A DNA stretch of 64,000 nucleotides, from NCBI RefSeq assembly GCF_012224145.1, contig NZ_CP041030.1, positions 1,116,001 to 1,180,000 of the forward strand, given 5' to 3'. A model generated the notes under the pieces. It worked only from the letters and a program-made list of their open reading frames with translations. It searched no databases and was not told the DNA's origin. Positions 18,011 to 29,099 of the stretch are shown here, piece by piece; position 1 is the first letter of the stretch; each line of letters starts with the position of its first letter. The stretch comes from Francisella sp. LA112445 (GTDB lineage: Bacteria; Pseudomonadota; Gammaproteobacteria; Francisellales; Francisellaceae). The position numbers were made by a program, and so were the translations under genes.

Positions 18011-19441
18011 TTACATCAATGGTGTAAGAATTTTCATAATACTTTCAATTATTAGGCTACTACGTTTAGTTGGTAAATGCGATGAGTTTTGACTTGCATC
18101 TTTAAGTATATTTTGAGCCCATAAATAAAGTTTTTTTACTTCACTAGGAGTATATATAAAAGTAGCTATTTCATAATTTAAAAATAAACTTCGATTATCA
18201 AGGTTAATAGAACCAAGTATCGCAATATTTGAATCTATAAGTATAGCCTTAGCATGAATCATTTTTTTAGTAAAATGAACTTCTACATTATGAGCCAACA
18301 AATCTCTAATATAGCTAGATCTCGCTCGATTAATTATTTTATGGTCAGAGTTTTTAGGGGTAATTACTTTTACATCAACTCCTCGACATTTAGCAAGAGT
18401 TATTGATTGTAATAAATCTAAAGATGGAATCAAGTAGGGTGTTATAATCCAAAGTCTTTTTTGTGCAGAGTTTATTGCTGTTAAAAGTCCTGAATATAGC
18501 TGATTTCTATACATATCTGGACCAGATGGTACAACTTGAGTAAAGCATTTTTTACTAATAATATTTTCTACTTTAAAATCTAGCTCTTGATTTGTAGCAA
18601 AGTGCCAATCTGAGCGAAAAACTTTTAGAAAATGCTCTACAGATTCTCCTTCTAAACTAAATAAAAGATCGCTCCACATACCATCATGATACATGGCAGA
18701 CATATATTCATCACCAATATTAATCCCACCACTCATAGCCAAACTATTATCAAAGATAAAAATCTTACGATGATTTCTATAGTTAATATAATTACGTAAA
18801 GGGTTTGTAAGTATAGGCATAAAAAATACTATTTTTGCACCTAGTGAACGTAGATTTCTAAATATTCTTTTATTGTGAAAATAAACATACAATGATCCTA
18901 AAGAGTCAATCATTATTTTGATATCAACGCCTTCTGCTGCCTTTTTCTCTAATGCATTTATAACTAGCCTAGAAGTTGTATCATTTTTAAGTATATAAGT
19001 TTGGATATATATACTTTTTGTTGCTAAGTTAATAGCTTGCATAAATGCTTCAAAAGATCGGACACCATCTGTATATATTTCAAAAGAGTTATGCATAGTA
19101 AGCGTTGGTAACTCAAGATTTAAAAAAGTAGTAATAACATTCATAGGTAGCTCTTGGCAATGATTAGTATTAAGACATACCTTTTCAAAAGATGATGAGC
19201 CATTAATACTCATAGTCTTTTTTTGCCAAAACCGGCGTTTATCTTTACGCTGAAATATAAAAAAGAAGGGGATTGCTACATAAGGCACAAACAATATTGC
19301 TAAAATCCAAGCGATGATGTTAGATGCTGATTTTTTATCAACAATAAGTTTCAAAACAACAAATATGGTAAAAACCTGACAGATAAATAAAATAGTGTTT
19401 GCTTCTAAAACATATATTAATCCAGACAGAAAATTATCCAT
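18011..19441 (-). CDS. Cardiolipin synthase, second of two tandem paralogues
   Basis: 476 aa, the same length and architecture as its downstream neighbour: two N-terminal membrane segments, then HKD motifs HRKIFIFD (in SGGINIGDEY) and HAKAILID (in LGSINLDNRS). It probably synthesises cardiolipin or a related anionic lipid at the inner membrane. Divergence is greatest around residues 75-105 and 280-300, while the catalytic halves are nearly constant. Different expression conditions or substrates for the two copies are possible but cannot be read here. Confidence 0.9.
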   Translation of the reverse strand: MDNFLSGLIYVLEANTILFICQVFTIFVVLKLIVDKKSASNIIAWILAILFVPYVAIPFFFIFQRKDKRRFWQKKTMSINGSSSFEKVCLNTNHCQELPMNVITTFLNLELPTLTMHNSFEIYTDGVRSFEAFMQAINLATKSIYIQTYILKNDTTSRLVINALEKKAAEGVDIKIMIDSLGSLYVYFHNKRIFRNLRSLGAKIVFFMPILTNPLRNYINYRNHRKIFIFDNSLAMSGGINIGDEYMSAMYHDGMWSDLLFSLEGESVEHFLKVFRSDWHFATNQELDFKVENIISKKCFTQVVPSGPDMYRNQLYSGLLTAINSAQKRLWIITPYLIPSLDLLQSITLAKCRGVDVKVITPKNSDHKIINRARSSYIRDLLAHNVEVHFTKKMIHAKAILIDSNIAILGSINLDNRSLFLNYEIATFIYTPSEVKKLYLWAQNILKDASQNSSHLPTKRSSLIIESIMKILTPLM

Positions 19442-19497
19442 ATTTTAATATTTATCTTTAAAGCTAATAGTTAAATTCTAACACATAGATAGTAGAT

Positions 19498-20730
19498 CTA
19501 TATAGAAATGTTTTGGCATGCTTTTGAGGTAAAAATTAAGATAAATAGAGAAACAATTATCACTGATAATATTAGATACAATGGTGTTAACATAATCCCT
19601 TCGGCCACACCAAAACTTGCTAGAGCTAAAAAAGCTCCATTAAAAACTGCAAAGCTAATATTATAACCAAATCCTAAGCCACTAGCGCGAACACCAGGAG
19701 TAAAAAGAGTACTTGCATAATTTGCACTTACACCAACGACTAGACCCATGAAAATATTATTTACAAGCATAATTATAAGTAGATAGCTAGAGTTTGTAAC
19801 AATCGCATAGTAAAAAGCACTGCCAAAGATTAACAATCCAACCCCTCCAACAAATAGCACTCTTAATGGCCCAAACTTATCTGCAAGATATCCCGCTGGA
19901 ATTGAAATAATCGAAAAAGTAAATAAGTTTAATAGTATTAAACTAGAGGCATTCGGTATATTATTTAACTTAAAATAAGTTGGTAAATAAAGAGAAAAAA
20001 AGCCTACAACCATAGCAAATATTGAGATAGCTGCAATAGCCCTAAGGATTGCTAATTTCTCCGTTTGAAATAAGCTTATTAACGGAATCTTATATTCAGT
20101 TTTTTTATTTAAAAAGGTCTCTGTCTCATGTATTTCTTTTCTAAAAAAATAACTAATAATCGCGGCAATACCACCAAGCATAAAAGCAACACGCCAAGCA
20201 TATTGATCAGATAGGAAATACGTTGTGATTACTTTTGTAATTTCCGCAAAAAATATTCCAAAATTAATAAAACAAAATATAATACCACACGCAAGACCTC
20301 CTTTTTTAACTAAGGTCTCCTTTACAAAGACAACCGCACTAGGAATCTCTCCACCAATTGCAGCTCCTTGAATAATACGCAACAAGACAAATAATAATGT
20401 AGCTAAAATCCCAACACTACTATAAGAAGGTAATAGCGCAATAAGAAAAGAAGCTAACCCCATTAATAGTATTGTTAATATAAAAGATTTTTTACGCCCA
20501 AATTTATCACCTATATGACCAAAAAATATACCTCCTATAGGCCTAGCAAAATATCCTACAGCAAATACTGTAAATGCCGATAGTGCCTCTAATGCTGGTG
20601 ATCCCTCATGTGGAAAGAAAGTCTTACCTAATACGATTGCAAACATACCAAATATTACAAAATCATAAAACTCAAGCATTCCGCCTATACTAGTAAGTAA
20701 AATCGTTTTAAAATCTTCTTTTTTAAGCAT
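19498..20730 (-). CDS. MFS metabolite:proton symporter (ProP/ShiA-like)
   Basis: 410 aa with 12 predicted membrane segments. The N-terminus GGMLEFYDFVIFG and the loop GHIGDKFGRKKSF are signatures of the metabolite:H+ symporter branch of the MFS (ProP, KgtP, ShiA and CitA-like). Several Francisella members are phagosomal nutrient transporters. The substrate cannot be assigned. It is divergent from apbC across a 73-base AT-rich gap that must hold both promoters. Confidence 0.82.
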   Translation of the reverse strand: MLKKEDFKTILLTSIGGMLEFYDFVIFGMFAIVLGKTFFPHEGSPALEALSAFTVFAVGYFARPIGGIFFGHIGDKFGRKKSFILTILLMGLASFLIALLPSYSSVGILATLLFVLLRIIQGAAIGGEIPSAVVFVKETLVKKGGLACGIIFCFINFGIFFAEITKVITTYFLSDQYAWRVAFMLGGIAAIISYFFRKEIHETETFLNKKTEYKIPLISLFQTEKLAILRAIAAISIFAMVVGFFSLYLPTYFKLNNIPNASSLILLNLFTFSIISIPAGYLADKFGPLRVLFVGGVGLLIFGSAFYYAIVTNSSYLLIIMLVNNIFMGLVVGVSANYASTLFTPGVRASGLGFGYNISFAVFNGAFLALASFGVAEGIMLTPLYLILSVIIVSLFILIFTSKACQNISI

Positions 20731-20803
20731 ATTTATTTAAGTATAATTAAACCCAAATTATATAGATAATAGCTAATTAATTATTAAAAGCTAGTAAAAA
20801 AGT

Positions 20804-21664
20804 ATGATAAATATTGAAAAGACTCTTAAAAGAAAAGTTCAAAAAGGACAAAAGCTCTTACCTAATATTAAAAATATAATCTTAGTAGCATCTGGTAAAG
20901 GAGGAGTAGGTAAGTCGACAGTTACTGCAAATTTAGCTGTCAGCTTTGCCAAAATGGGAGCTAAAGTAGGAGTTCTAGATGCTGATATCTATGGTCCAAG
21001 CCAACCAACTCTTTTTGATTTAAAGGAAAATCCTCAAACTACAGATAAGAAAAAAATTATTCCTCTTGAACGTTATGGGGTTAAAATGATTTCTATTGGA
21101 AATCTTATAGATTCAGAATCTGCTGTGATCTGGAGAGGACCTATAGTTTCTAGAGCTTTAATGCAACTTTTAAATGACACTAACTGGGAAGAAATAGATT
21201 ATCTATTTTTAGATTTACCTCCTGGTACAGGCGATATTCAGCTTACAATTTCTAAAAATATGCCAGTAACTGGAGCCGTAGTTGTAACTACTCCTCAAGA
21301 TTTATCTTTGATAGATGCAAGACGCGCTGTTGCCATGTTTGAGAAAGTTGATATCAAAACATTAGGTGTTATAGAAAATATGAGCTACTACATTTGTCCA
21401 AAATGTGGCAATAGTGATCATATATTTGGTGAAGATGGTGCACATTTATTATGTGGCAAAAACAATATTGAATTTCTTGGTAATTTACCGCTGCATAAAG
21501 ATATTCGTGAGAATGCAGATCATGGTAAACCTTATGTAAGCTTAGATAAAGATGATAATATTAATACAAGCTATATGACAGTAGCTGAAAATATATTAAA
21601 TGAGATTGAAAAACTGCCTAAAGCAAGTACTTTAGATTCTATTGGTGTTAAATTAGAAAATTAA
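20804..21664 (+). CDS. apbC: Mrp/ApbC-family iron-sulfur cluster carrier ATPase
   Basis: 286 aa. A deviant Walker A GKGGVGKS (31-38), [12 protein letters not shown] (59-70), DLPPGTGD (137-144) and a CxxC pair at C198 and C201 define the Mrp/Nbp35 family, which carries [4Fe-4S] clusters to apoproteins in the cytoplasm. It lacks the N-terminal DUF59/MIP18 domain seen in many longer homologues (about 370 aa). It is followed 10 bases later by dcd and probably shares its transcript. The suf operon in this window is a plausible cluster source. Confidence 0.93.
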   Translation: MINIEKTLKRKVQKGQKLLPNIKNIILVASGKGGVGKSTVTANLAVSFAKMGAKVGVLDADIYGPSQPTLFDLKENPQTTDKKKIIPLERYGVKMISIGNLIDSESAVIWRGPIVSRALMQLLNDTNWEEIDYLFLDLPPGTGDIQLTISKNMPVTGAVVVTTPQDLSLIDARRAVAMFEKVDIKTLGVIENMSYYICPKCGNSDHIFGEDGAHLLCGKNNIEFLGNLPLHKDIRENADHGKPYVSLDKDDNINTSYMTVAENILNEIEKLPKASTLDSIGVKLEN

Positions 21665-21674
21665 GAGAGAGAAA

Positions 21675-22241
21675 ATGTCTATAAAATCAGATAAATGGAT
21701 AAAAAAAATGTCCCAAGAGCATTCAATGATAGAACCTTTTGAGGCAGGACAAGTTAAAGTTGCTAATAATGAAAAGATAGTTTCTTATGGTACATCTAGT
21801 TATGGCTATGATGTACGTTGTGCAGATGAGTTTAAAATTTTCACAAATATTAACTCTTCAATAGTAGACCCAAAACATTTCGATAATAAAAACTTTGTTG
21901 ATTTCAAAGGCGATGTTTGTATTATTCCTCCTAACTCATTCGCTCTAGCACGTACTGTTGAGAAGTTTAAAATCCCTAGAGATGTTTTAGTTGTATGTCT
22001 TGGTAAATCAACCTATGCAAGATGTGGGATCATTGTGAATGTAACACCTTTAGAACCTGAATGGGAAGGTTATGTAACATTAGAATTCTCAAATACAACT
22101 CCATTACCTGCAAAAATATATGCCAATGAAGGTGTTGCACAAATGCTTTTCTTCCAATCAGATGAACAGTGTGAAACATCATATGCTGATAAAGGTGGTA
22201 AATACCAAGGTCAAGAGGGCGTAACACTACCTAAATGTTGA
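21675..22241 (+). CDS. dcd: dCTP deaminase
   Basis: 188 aa, the standard length. Signatures are [13 protein letters not shown] (about 35-47), [11 protein letters not shown] (about 109-119) and [18 protein letters not shown] (about 124-141), containing the catalytic glutamate. It deaminates dCTP to dUTP as a step towards dTTP in the cytoplasm. AGAGAGA precedes the start. It is the second gene of the apbC-dcd pair, and its 3' end converges with an NlpC/P60 gene 9 bases away. Confidence 0.96.
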   Translation: MSIKSDKWIKKMSQEHSMIEPFEAGQVKVANNEKIVSYGTSSYGYDVRCADEFKIFTNINSSIVDPKHFDNKNFVDFKGDVCIIPPNSFALARTVEKFKIPRDVLVVCLGKSTYARCGIIVNVTPLEPEWEGYVTLEFSNTTPLPAKIYANEGVAQMLFFQSDEQCETSYADKGGKYQGQEGVTLPKC

Positions 22242-22249
22242 TAAAAATA

Positions 22250-23662
22250 TTATGCTATTTGAATAACTCTAAAGAGTTGTTTTTTTAGCTCACTTTCTAA
22301 AGTAGGATCTTCTGGATACTTCTCTAATAATGGTAAAAAAACTGATTCACCTATAACAGATCTTTTAGTATTATCTTTATCCTTTAACCCCCAGACTTGC
22401 TGATAAGTTGCTGGAACAATTTGTTTTGGATTATATGGATTTGAAGTTTTACCAATATATAGCATCACATGTCCCTTTATATATATAAAATCTAAGAAAG
22501 GGCGCGCCTTTGTTAATAAAATTTGACTACGTTGCTCTAAAGTATCTTGATCAAGATTTAACGAACTATACGCCTTATATTGATCCTTAGAGTTTCTTGG
22601 TAACCATATTCCAAAAGCTTGGTATATAGCTCTTAATTCAGATGAACAGTCATTATAGAAATATTGATTTCCCCAACCATAAGGATAACCTTGAGTTTCT
22701 TTAATTATTTTTGCAAAATTTTCAGGTGTAGTTAGAGTTGGTATTTCTGTAGCATCATGCTTTATTATTTTAGCATCTATGAAAGCTAGACTTCCTGTTT
22801 TTGTTTGTGTTGGAAGCAACACTTTATAATAATTATTATCATTCTCTAATACTGGCAATATTGTTCCAGGATAAGTATTTTTAACTAGTTTATTATCTAA
22901 ATTAAATACTGGAGTTTCAAAACGTCTAACAGATATACTTTTCTTTATAAAAGCACTTTTCCAAATTTTAACTTTATTCTCTGAAATTCTAGAAATACTG
23001 TTAGATTTTACCCAAGCATAAAAAGAAGAGCTAAGAATTAAATACCATCGCTTATCTTTTGACTCAGAAATTATATATACAGCTTCACCAATATTTAATG
23101 ATGAAACATTAATATTACTAAATGGATATCCCTGACCTGGCAATGTGAAGTTTAAAAATAATGGTCTATCATAAGGCACAGAGTATCCCATTGCAGTTCT
23201 TGTAACTATAGCTCTATTATTGACGTTATATTTATGTAAGTTATCAATATCATCAAAATTTATATTTTTAATAATATTTTGATATTCATGATTAGTAAAA
23301 AGTCTAAAATTTTCTTTATAAATCTTCTCATCATCTGGTAGCTTACTATTATTGATATCATTAATTTGCTCCGTAGCCCATTCTTTTAGACTATTTTGTT
23401 GCAAATACTCTTTATAGAAAGATTCTGACCATGGAGAATCACTGCCAACAGAATGAGATATTAGTTTTTTGAGAAGTTTATCTTGCTGAGGCTTAGTCAA
23501 TAGAGGTTTATCATATCCTTTCTCTGACTTAGGAATGTAATAATTTACATCTTGTGAGTATTTGGATAAATCAAACATCTCTATTGGTACATTAGCAGCA
23601 AGGCATAGTGATACATTTACTATAAACAATAGTATAAAGGTTGTAAAAGATTTTAAGCTCAT
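22250..23662 (-). CDS. Secreted SH3-domain NlpC/P60 peptidoglycan endopeptidase
   Basis: 470 aa. A signal peptide ends near residue 22 (SLCLAA). After an N-terminal NlpC-stabilising region come two SH3-like segments (about 150-290) and a C-terminal NlpC/P60 domain, with catalytic C339 in YNDCSSELRAIY and H398 in IKGHVMLYIG. Such enzymes cut gamma-D-glutamyl-diamino acid bonds in the periplasm. The order SH3b1-SH3b2-NlpC/P60 matches a known peptidoglycan-recycling family. It stands as a single gene. Confidence 0.87.
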   Translation of the reverse strand: MSLKSFTTFILLFIVNVSLCLAANVPIEMFDLSKYSQDVNYYIPKSEKGYDKPLLTKPQQDKLLKKLISHSVGSDSPWSESFYKEYLQQNSLKEWATEQINDINNSKLPDDEKIYKENFRLFTNHEYQNIIKNINFDDIDNLHKYNVNNRAIVTRTAMGYSVPYDRPLFLNFTLPGQGYPFSNINVSSLNIGEAVYIISESKDKRWYLILSSSFYAWVKSNSISRISENKVKIWKSAFIKKSISVRRFETPVFNLDNKLVKNTYPGTILPVLENDNNYYKVLLPTQTKTGSLAFIDAKIIKHDATEIPTLTTPENFAKIIKETQGYPYGWGNQYFYNDCSSELRAIYQAFGIWLPRNSKDQYKAYSSLNLDQDTLEQRSQILLTKARPFLDFIYIKGHVMLYIGKTSNPYNPKQIVPATYQQVWGLKDKDNTKRSVIGESVFLPLLEKYPEDPTLESELKKQLFRVIQIA

Positions 23663-23726
23663 TAGATAATAATTTCTCTTTAAATTTAAAATTTTATTAG
23701 GAAATAATATCAGAAAATTATGATTT

Positions 23727-24914
23727 TTATTTAGAGATTCTACCAGTTATAGCCTGGAAAGCTTTTAGATCAAACATATGTAAACTAGCAAAAACATAGT
23801 CAAAAATATCTGCTTGAATTTTTTCATAGTTAACCCAGTTTGTATCATTTGTAAAAATATATAACTCAACTGGTAAACCTGTTTCACTAGGCTGTAGCTC
23901 TCTAATTAGGAAAGTCAATCCTGTATGTATCTTTGGATGTTTACGTAAGTAATTCTCAATATATGCTCTAAATAAAGTTATATTAGTCAGCTTTTCACCT
24001 TTTTTACTCGCAATAAAATCTTGTAGAAGAGGCTCTTTAGATAACGATTCTAAAGTATTCTCATCACAAAATTTTATAGTATCGATGTCAATATTTACTG
24101 AGCGTTTAATTCTACGTCCACCAGTTTCAACCATTCCACGCCAGTTTTGTACACTATTATTAATTAATGTGTAAGTTGGAACGGTCGAGATCGTTTTATC
24201 AAAATTACGTATTTTTACAGTATTAATAGAAACTTCCATAACATCTCCATCAACACCCGCCGATGGAATAGTTATCCAGTCGCCAACTCGTACTAAATCT
24301 AAAGCAGCAACCTGAATATTAGAAACAAATCCTAATATTGTATCTTTGAAAACTAACATTAATACGGCTGACAAAGCACCTAAGCCAGTTAAAAAAGCAA
24401 TCGGAGATTTGTTAAGCAACTGAGAAACTATCAATATAAAAGCTATGAAATATAAAATTATTTTTATAACTTGGGCATAGCTTTTCAAAGAGTGATGCTT
24501 AAAATATGGAAGCTTTTGAAAGTAATTAAAAATAGCATCAACAAAAGATATAAAAAATAGTATTATAGTTAATGTTATATATACTTGTGCTACTAACTGA
24601 ATTGCATCAACAACACTTACTGTCCAGTTATGCTCAGAGCTTACTCCAAGATTTATAGCTAAATATATAAATATTCCAGGCCCTATATGAGATAACTTAT
24701 TAAAAACCTTATACTTTACTAAGGTTTCACCCAAATTTGGGCCAAGTTTAGCTACAAATTTATTTACGATATTAACTATATATTGTTTGAGTATTTTATT
24801 AATTACCCATGAACAAATTAATATTATTAAAAATATTGTCAAAAAACTTAGTATTCCTGCAAGCCCGCTATAACTACTAAGCAAGTTTGCATAAAAATCT
24901 TTTAATTGATTCAT
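23727..24914 (-). CDS. MscS-family mechanosensitive channel (YbdG-like)
   Basis: 395 aa. Five hydrophobic segments lie in residues 15-195. The pore-lining and beta-domain sequence includes ALSAVLMLVFKDTILGFVSNI, RVGDWITIPSAGVDGDVMEVSINTVKIRNFD and a C-terminal RIKRSVNIDID region. This pattern resembles YbdG/MscM rather than small MscS. It should release osmolytes from the inner membrane on hypo-osmotic shock. It lies 46 bases downstream of lptE, where many Gammaproteobacteria have holA. Confidence 0.87.
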   Translation of the reverse strand: MNQLKDFYANLLSSYSGLAGILSFLTIFLIILICSWVINKILKQYIVNIVNKFVAKLGPNLGETLVKYKVFNKLSHIGPGIFIYLAINLGVSSEHNWTVSVVDAIQLVAQVYITLTIILFFISFVDAIFNYFQKLPYFKHHSLKSYAQVIKIILYFIAFILIVSQLLNKSPIAFLTGLGALSAVLMLVFKDTILGFVSNIQVAALDLVRVGDWITIPSAGVDGDVMEVSINTVKIRNFDKTISTVPTYTLINNSVQNWRGMVETGGRRIKRSVNIDIDTIKFCDENTLESLSKEPLLQDFIASKKGEKLTNITLFRAYIENYLRKHPKIHTGLTFLIRELQPSETGLPVELYIFTNDTNWVNYEKIQADIFDYVFASLHMFDLKAFQAITGRISK

Positions 24915-24960
24915 ATAAAGTCCTTTTAAAGATTATATTTAGATTATCTCTTTATAAGTT

Positions 24961-25512
24961 TTAAGATTCATCATCATTATCTTGAGATGAGATATCTGGG
25001 GTCTTACTTGGTAATAATGCCGCAATTTGATTAATAACATTTGTTACCATACCTGACTGAAGATAGTCATATATTCTTTGAGCTTGAGCATTTTGTGCTA
25101 GCTGCGTACCAGAGTTTGATTGCCAGAACTGTTGTGCAGAAATAGTCTTATTTGGTATTACTGGTGTCTTATCATTAGGCTTAACAACATTATATGTAAA
25201 GTTGTAGAATAATTGATAAGTGTTATTCGATGCTCCACCTACAACACTTGTAAGCTTAGAATCTTTCTTAACATCTTGTATATTTATTATATAATCAGCT
25301 TGTTTCTCATCAGTTACTATTATAGCTTTATATGGTTGTAATCCCGATTTAATATCACTAGCCCAAGAATTATAACCATTCGCAGCAATATAAAACTTAG
25401 TTCCAACTAAGCTACTATAATTTCCCGCATTCGAAGAGCTCACAACACCACGAGGATGAAAACCACATGAGCCTAATAAAAGTGCAAATATTAAAATTAT
25501 ATATTTTTTCAT
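24961..25512 (-). CDS. lptE: LPS-assembly lipoprotein LptE
   Basis: 183 aa. A lipoprotein signal ends LLLGSC with acylated C16, followed by GFHPRG, the typical LptE mature start. LptE plugs the LptD barrel and helps insert LPS in the outer membrane. Identity rests on this start, on length and on position 10 bases after leuS, the conserved leuS-lptE order. The rest of the protein is divergent and low-complexity, with a C-terminal acidic tail. Confidence 0.8.
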   Translation of the reverse strand: MKKYIILIFALLLGSCGFHPRGVVSSSNAGNYSSLVGTKFYIAANGYNSWASDIKSGLQPYKAIIVTDEKQADYIINIQDVKKDSKLTSVVGGASNNTYQLFYNFTYNVVKPNDKTPVIPNKTISAQQFWQSNSGTQLAQNAQAQRIYDYLQSGMVTNVINQIAALLPSKTPDISSQDNDDES

Positions 25513-25522
25513 TTTAGTCTCT

Positions 25523-27964
25523 CTATTTGATTACTATATTTATAAGCTTCTGAGGTACATAAATTACTTTGATAATTTGCTTACCTTCAACAAATGATTT
25601 TACATGCTCATCTTCTAAAACAGCAGCTTCGACTTCTGATTTAGTTAATGATGCATCTAATTCTAACTTTGCTTTTAGCTTACCATTTATTTGTACAACT
25701 AGCAAAAACTCATCTTTGACTAGAGCTTGTTCATCTACTACAGGAAACTCTGTATGTAAAATATCATCTCCTAACTTAAGTTCTTGCCATAAATAATGAC
25801 AAATATGTGGAGTAAATGGTGCTAGTATTCTTAATAAGATACTATATCCCTCAGCCTTAACACTATCACAAAGATTATCATAGTTATTTAAAGTATTTAG
25901 AATTTTCATACAAGCTGAAACTACAGTATTAAACTGACTTTTATCAAAATCAAAAACAGCTTGCTTTAAGTTTGAATGTATTTCAAAGCGAGCTTTTTTG
26001 TCTTCTTTTGATAATTTGTTTATATCAACATTTATTTTTTTCGATAATACTTCTTTATTTGATTGAGCATAGTTAAAAACTTTACGTAAAAATTTATTTG
26101 CTCCTTCAACACCTGTTTCAGACCACTCTAATGATTGCTCAGGAGGTGCTGCAAACATACTAAATAATCTCACAGTATCAGCACCATACATATCTATTAG
26201 TTCTTGAGGGTCTACCGTGTTGCCTTTTGATTTAGACATCTTAGCACCATCTTTTAACACCATACCTTGAGTAAGTAAGTTTACAAAAGGCTCATCAGAT
26301 GTTACCAGACCTTCATCACGCATTAATTTATGGAAAAATCTAGCATATAATAAATGCATAATCGCATGCTCAATACCACCAATATATTTATCTACTGGTA
26401 ACCAGTAATTTGCCTCATCACTTAACATTTCATTCGCAGTAGTGCATGTATATCTTGCATAATACCAAGATGATTCAAAAAATGTATCAAATGTATCTGT
26501 TTCTCTTTTTGCTTGAGAGCCACACTTTGGACATTTAACATCTAAAAATTCAGGTAAATCTTTCAACGGCGAACCAGCTTCTGTAAGGGTTACATCCGTA
26601 GGCAGTTTAACCGGTAAATTTTCTTCTTTTTCAGGAACTATACCACAGCTATCACAATGAATCATTGGAATTGGGCAGCCCCAATATCTTTGACGAGAGA
26701 TACCCCAATCATGGATTCTAAAGTTTGTAGTTTCATATCCTTTATTATTATCAAAAAGGTATTTTTTAATTGCTTGATAAGCTTTCTTGAAGTTTAATCC
26801 ATCAAATTCACCAGAATTTATTAATATTCCTTTTTCTGTGAAGGCTTCAACATCTAAATCAACTTTGATTTTCTTATCATCAGAGTTAATAACTTGCTTT
26901 AGAGGGATATTATATTTCTTAGCAAATTCCCAATCCCTTTGATCATGAGCAGGAACTGACATCACGGCACCAGAACCATATCCCATAAGCACAAAGTTGG
27001 CAACCCAAACATCTACTGTCTCACCAGAAATAGGATGAATTACTTTTATATTTGTTTTAAAGCCTTTTTTTTCTTGTGTAGCTAAATCAGCCTCCATTGT
27101 TGAGGATTTTCTACATTCTTCAATAAATCTTGCTAACTCAGAATTTGTTTTAGCCTCTGCTAAAGCAAGAGGGTGTTCAGTTGCAATTCCAAGGTAACTT
27201 ACACCCATCAAAGTATCAGGACGAGTTGTGAAAACTTCTATTTCTTCATCAGAGCCTTGAATCTTAAATTTAACAGTTAAACCTTTTGATTTACCGATCC
27301 AGTTTGTTTGCATAGTTTTTACAGCATCAGGCCAGTTATCTAACTTAGATATATCTTGTAAAAGCTCATCAGCATAATCTGTGATTTTCAAAAACCATTG
27401 TGGTATTTCTTTTTTCTCAACTAAGGCACCAGATCTCCAACCTCTACCATCGACAACTTGCTCATTAGCTAAAACTGTCTGATCTACAGGATCCCAGTTT
27501 ACAACTGAGTTTTTACGATATGCTAAACCTTTTTTATAAAGTTGGATAAAAAACCATTGCTCCCATCTGTAATAATCCTCATCACAAGTAGCAATTTCTC
27601 TTGACCAGTCAAAACCAAAACCTAAAGAATCAAGTTGCTTCTTCATATGGGCAATATTACTTTTTGTCCATTCAGCCGGTGATCTTTTATGCTTGATAGC
27701 AGCATTCTCAGCGGGTAATCCAAAAGCATCCCATCCCATAGGGTGAAGTACATTTTTACCTTGCATTTTTTGATATCTAGCGATTACATCACCGATAGTA
27801 TAGTTTCTTACATGTCCCATATGTAAAGTACCACTTGGATATGGTAACATTTCTAAACAATAGAATTTTTCTTTACTTTTATCTTCTACAGCTTTAAAAG
27901 AATTATTTTCACGCCAATAACTTTGAGCTTGTTGCTCTATTTGATCAAAATTATATTCACTCAT
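25523..27964 (-). CDS. leuS: Leucyl-tRNA synthetase
   Basis: 813 aa. Class I synthetase motifs are [11 protein letters not shown] (41-51, HIGH box) and KMSKS (from K575). The CP1 editing domain includes [14 protein letters not shown] (about 245-258), and a zinc-ribbon-like CDSCG...CPKCG stretch lies near 435-475. The C-terminal anticodon-binding domain ends IVYVPQK-like. It charges tRNA-Leu in the cytoplasm and edits misacylated products. It is upstream of lptE in the same operon. Confidence 0.98.
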   Translation of the reverse strand: MSEYNFDQIEQQAQSYWRENNSFKAVEDKSKEKFYCLEMLPYPSGTLHMGHVRNYTIGDVIARYQKMQGKNVLHPMGWDAFGLPAENAAIKHKRSPAEWTKSNIAHMKKQLDSLGFGFDWSREIATCDEDYYRWEQWFFIQLYKKGLAYRKNSVVNWDPVDQTVLANEQVVDGRGWRSGALVEKKEIPQWFLKITDYADELLQDISKLDNWPDAVKTMQTNWIGKSKGLTVKFKIQGSDEEIEVFTTRPDTLMGVSYLGIATEHPLALAEAKTNSELARFIEECRKSSTMEADLATQEKKGFKTNIKVIHPISGETVDVWVANFVLMGYGSGAVMSVPAHDQRDWEFAKKYNIPLKQVINSDDKKIKVDLDVEAFTEKGILINSGEFDGLNFKKAYQAIKKYLFDNNKGYETTNFRIHDWGISRQRYWGCPIPMIHCDSCGIVPEKEENLPVKLPTDVTLTEAGSPLKDLPEFLDVKCPKCGSQAKRETDTFDTFFESSWYYARYTCTTANEMLSDEANYWLPVDKYIGGIEHAIMHLLYARFFHKLMRDEGLVTSDEPFVNLLTQGMVLKDGAKMSKSKGNTVDPQELIDMYGADTVRLFSMFAAPPEQSLEWSETGVEGANKFLRKVFNYAQSNKEVLSKKINVDINKLSKEDKKARFEIHSNLKQAVFDFDKSQFNTVVSACMKILNTLNNYDNLCDSVKAEGYSILLRILAPFTPHICHYLWQELKLGDDILHTEFPVVDEQALVKDEFLLVVQINGKLKAKLELDASLTKSEVEAAVLEDEHVKSFVEGKQIIKVIYVPQKLINIVIK

Positions 27965-28069
27965 TGAATTACAGAACCTTATTTTTAATAATAAATATGA
28001 AAAATTATGCTGAATATTTTAAGTTAAAACTTAGTAAATATCTAGATTATTACTATGTTAAAGAATTAT

Positions 28070-28480
28070 TTAATTCTCTGCCATCCAAGTTTCAAGAATT
28101 ACACAGGCTGCTAGAGCATCTACTTTTATATGACTGACTTTCTTACTTTTGACTTCTTCAAGACGCCACCTTGCTTCTCGAGTAGAATAAGCCTCATTTA
28201 TAAGGTGAACGTTTCGTTGATATCTCTCTTTTATCTCTTTAGCAAAATCTTTCGCAGCTTTAGTAATATCTGTCTCAAAATCTTGTGTATCTAGAGGTAG
28301 ACCAACTATTATATCTGAAGGGTTCCAACGTTTAATGATTCTATCAAGCTCAATCCAGTTTGGTACGCCATCATAAGCTTCAACAGTGCCAATAGGAGTA
28401 GCCGTCTTTGTAATCATCTGGCCACTAGCTAAGCCAATTCTAGCTTTGCCAAAATCTATAGCTATTAAAGATTGAAACAT
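28070..28480 (-). CDS. yqgF: Putative pre-16S rRNA nuclease / Holliday junction resolvase-like YqgF
   Basis: 136 aa, the family length. RNase-H-like motifs are AIDFGKARIGLA (7-18), DIIVGLPL (about 57-64), NEAYSTREA (about 94-102) and DALAACVILETW near the end, which supply acidic catalytic residues. YqgF (RuvX) matures 16S rRNA; a resolvase role was proposed earlier. It directly abuts yqgE, the conserved partner, with no spacer, so the two are co-transcribed and probably translationally coupled. Confidence 0.93.
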   Translation of the reverse strand: MFQSLIAIDFGKARIGLASGQMITKTATPIGTVEAYDGVPNWIELDRIIKRWNPSDIIVGLPLDTQDFETDITKAAKDFAKEIKERYQRNVHLINEAYSTREARWRLEEVKSKKVSHIKVDALAACVILETWMAEN

Positions 28481-29062
28481 CTAACCATTACCTATATTTT
28501 CAAATAGAGAATCTAAATTTTGCAAACTATATCCAGCATGCTCTAGATGATTTTGCCACTTAGTTTTATTCTCATAATTAAATAGTATTTTCTTACTTAA
28601 CTTATCTGTCACAATCCAGTCACTAGCTTTTATCTCATCTGATAACTGATCAGCTGTCCAACAGCTATATCCAACTATCGGCAGGAAGTATTCTGGTAAA
28701 ATATTATTTGCCAAATCTTCTAAGATATCCATAGACGCTGTAATAGCTAAACCCTCATCAAGCTTTATAGTTGAATTATAGTTACGCCCATTTGTCGTAT
28801 GAAGTATTAATATTTTATGAGGGCTTATTGGACCTCCCATATAAAGAGGGTGGTTCAATATTTCTTCAAAAGTATTATTATGAGGTATATCTAACTCCTC
28901 AAAAACATCTTTTAATTTATCATCTAAAGGCTTATTTATAATCAAGCCCATAGCCCCATGACGATCATTTTGGCATAAATAAATAACAGATTTAGTAAAT
29001 ATAGCATCATCTTTAATTAAAGGTGTTGCTAATAAAATTTCACTTTTATGGTTTTGGAACAT
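28481..29062 (-). CDS. yqgE: YqgE/AlgH family protein (UPF0301)
   Basis: 193 aa. Starts ILLATPLIKDDAIFTKSVIYLCQND and contains HGAMGLIINKPL and VGYSCWTADQLSDEIKASDWIV, all hallmarks of the UPF0301/AlgH family. It is cytoplasmic and of unsettled function, linked to AlgH regulation in Pseudomonas. It is the first gene of the yqgE-yqgF pair. Its start lies only 37 bases from the divergent NUDIX gene, so the two promoters must overlap one another or coding sequence. Confidence 0.93.
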   Translation of the reverse strand: MFQNHKSEILLATPLIKDDAIFTKSVIYLCQNDRHGAMGLIINKPLDDKLKDVFEELDIPHNNTFEEILNHPLYMGGPISPHKILILHTTNGRNYNSTIKLDEGLAITASMDILEDLANNILPEYFLPIVGYSCWTADQLSDEIKASDWIVTDKLSKKILFNYENKTKWQNHLEHAGYSLQNLDSLFENIGNG

Positions 29063-29099
29063 ATTATATTTCTTAATAACAATGTTAATTTTTTATAAA

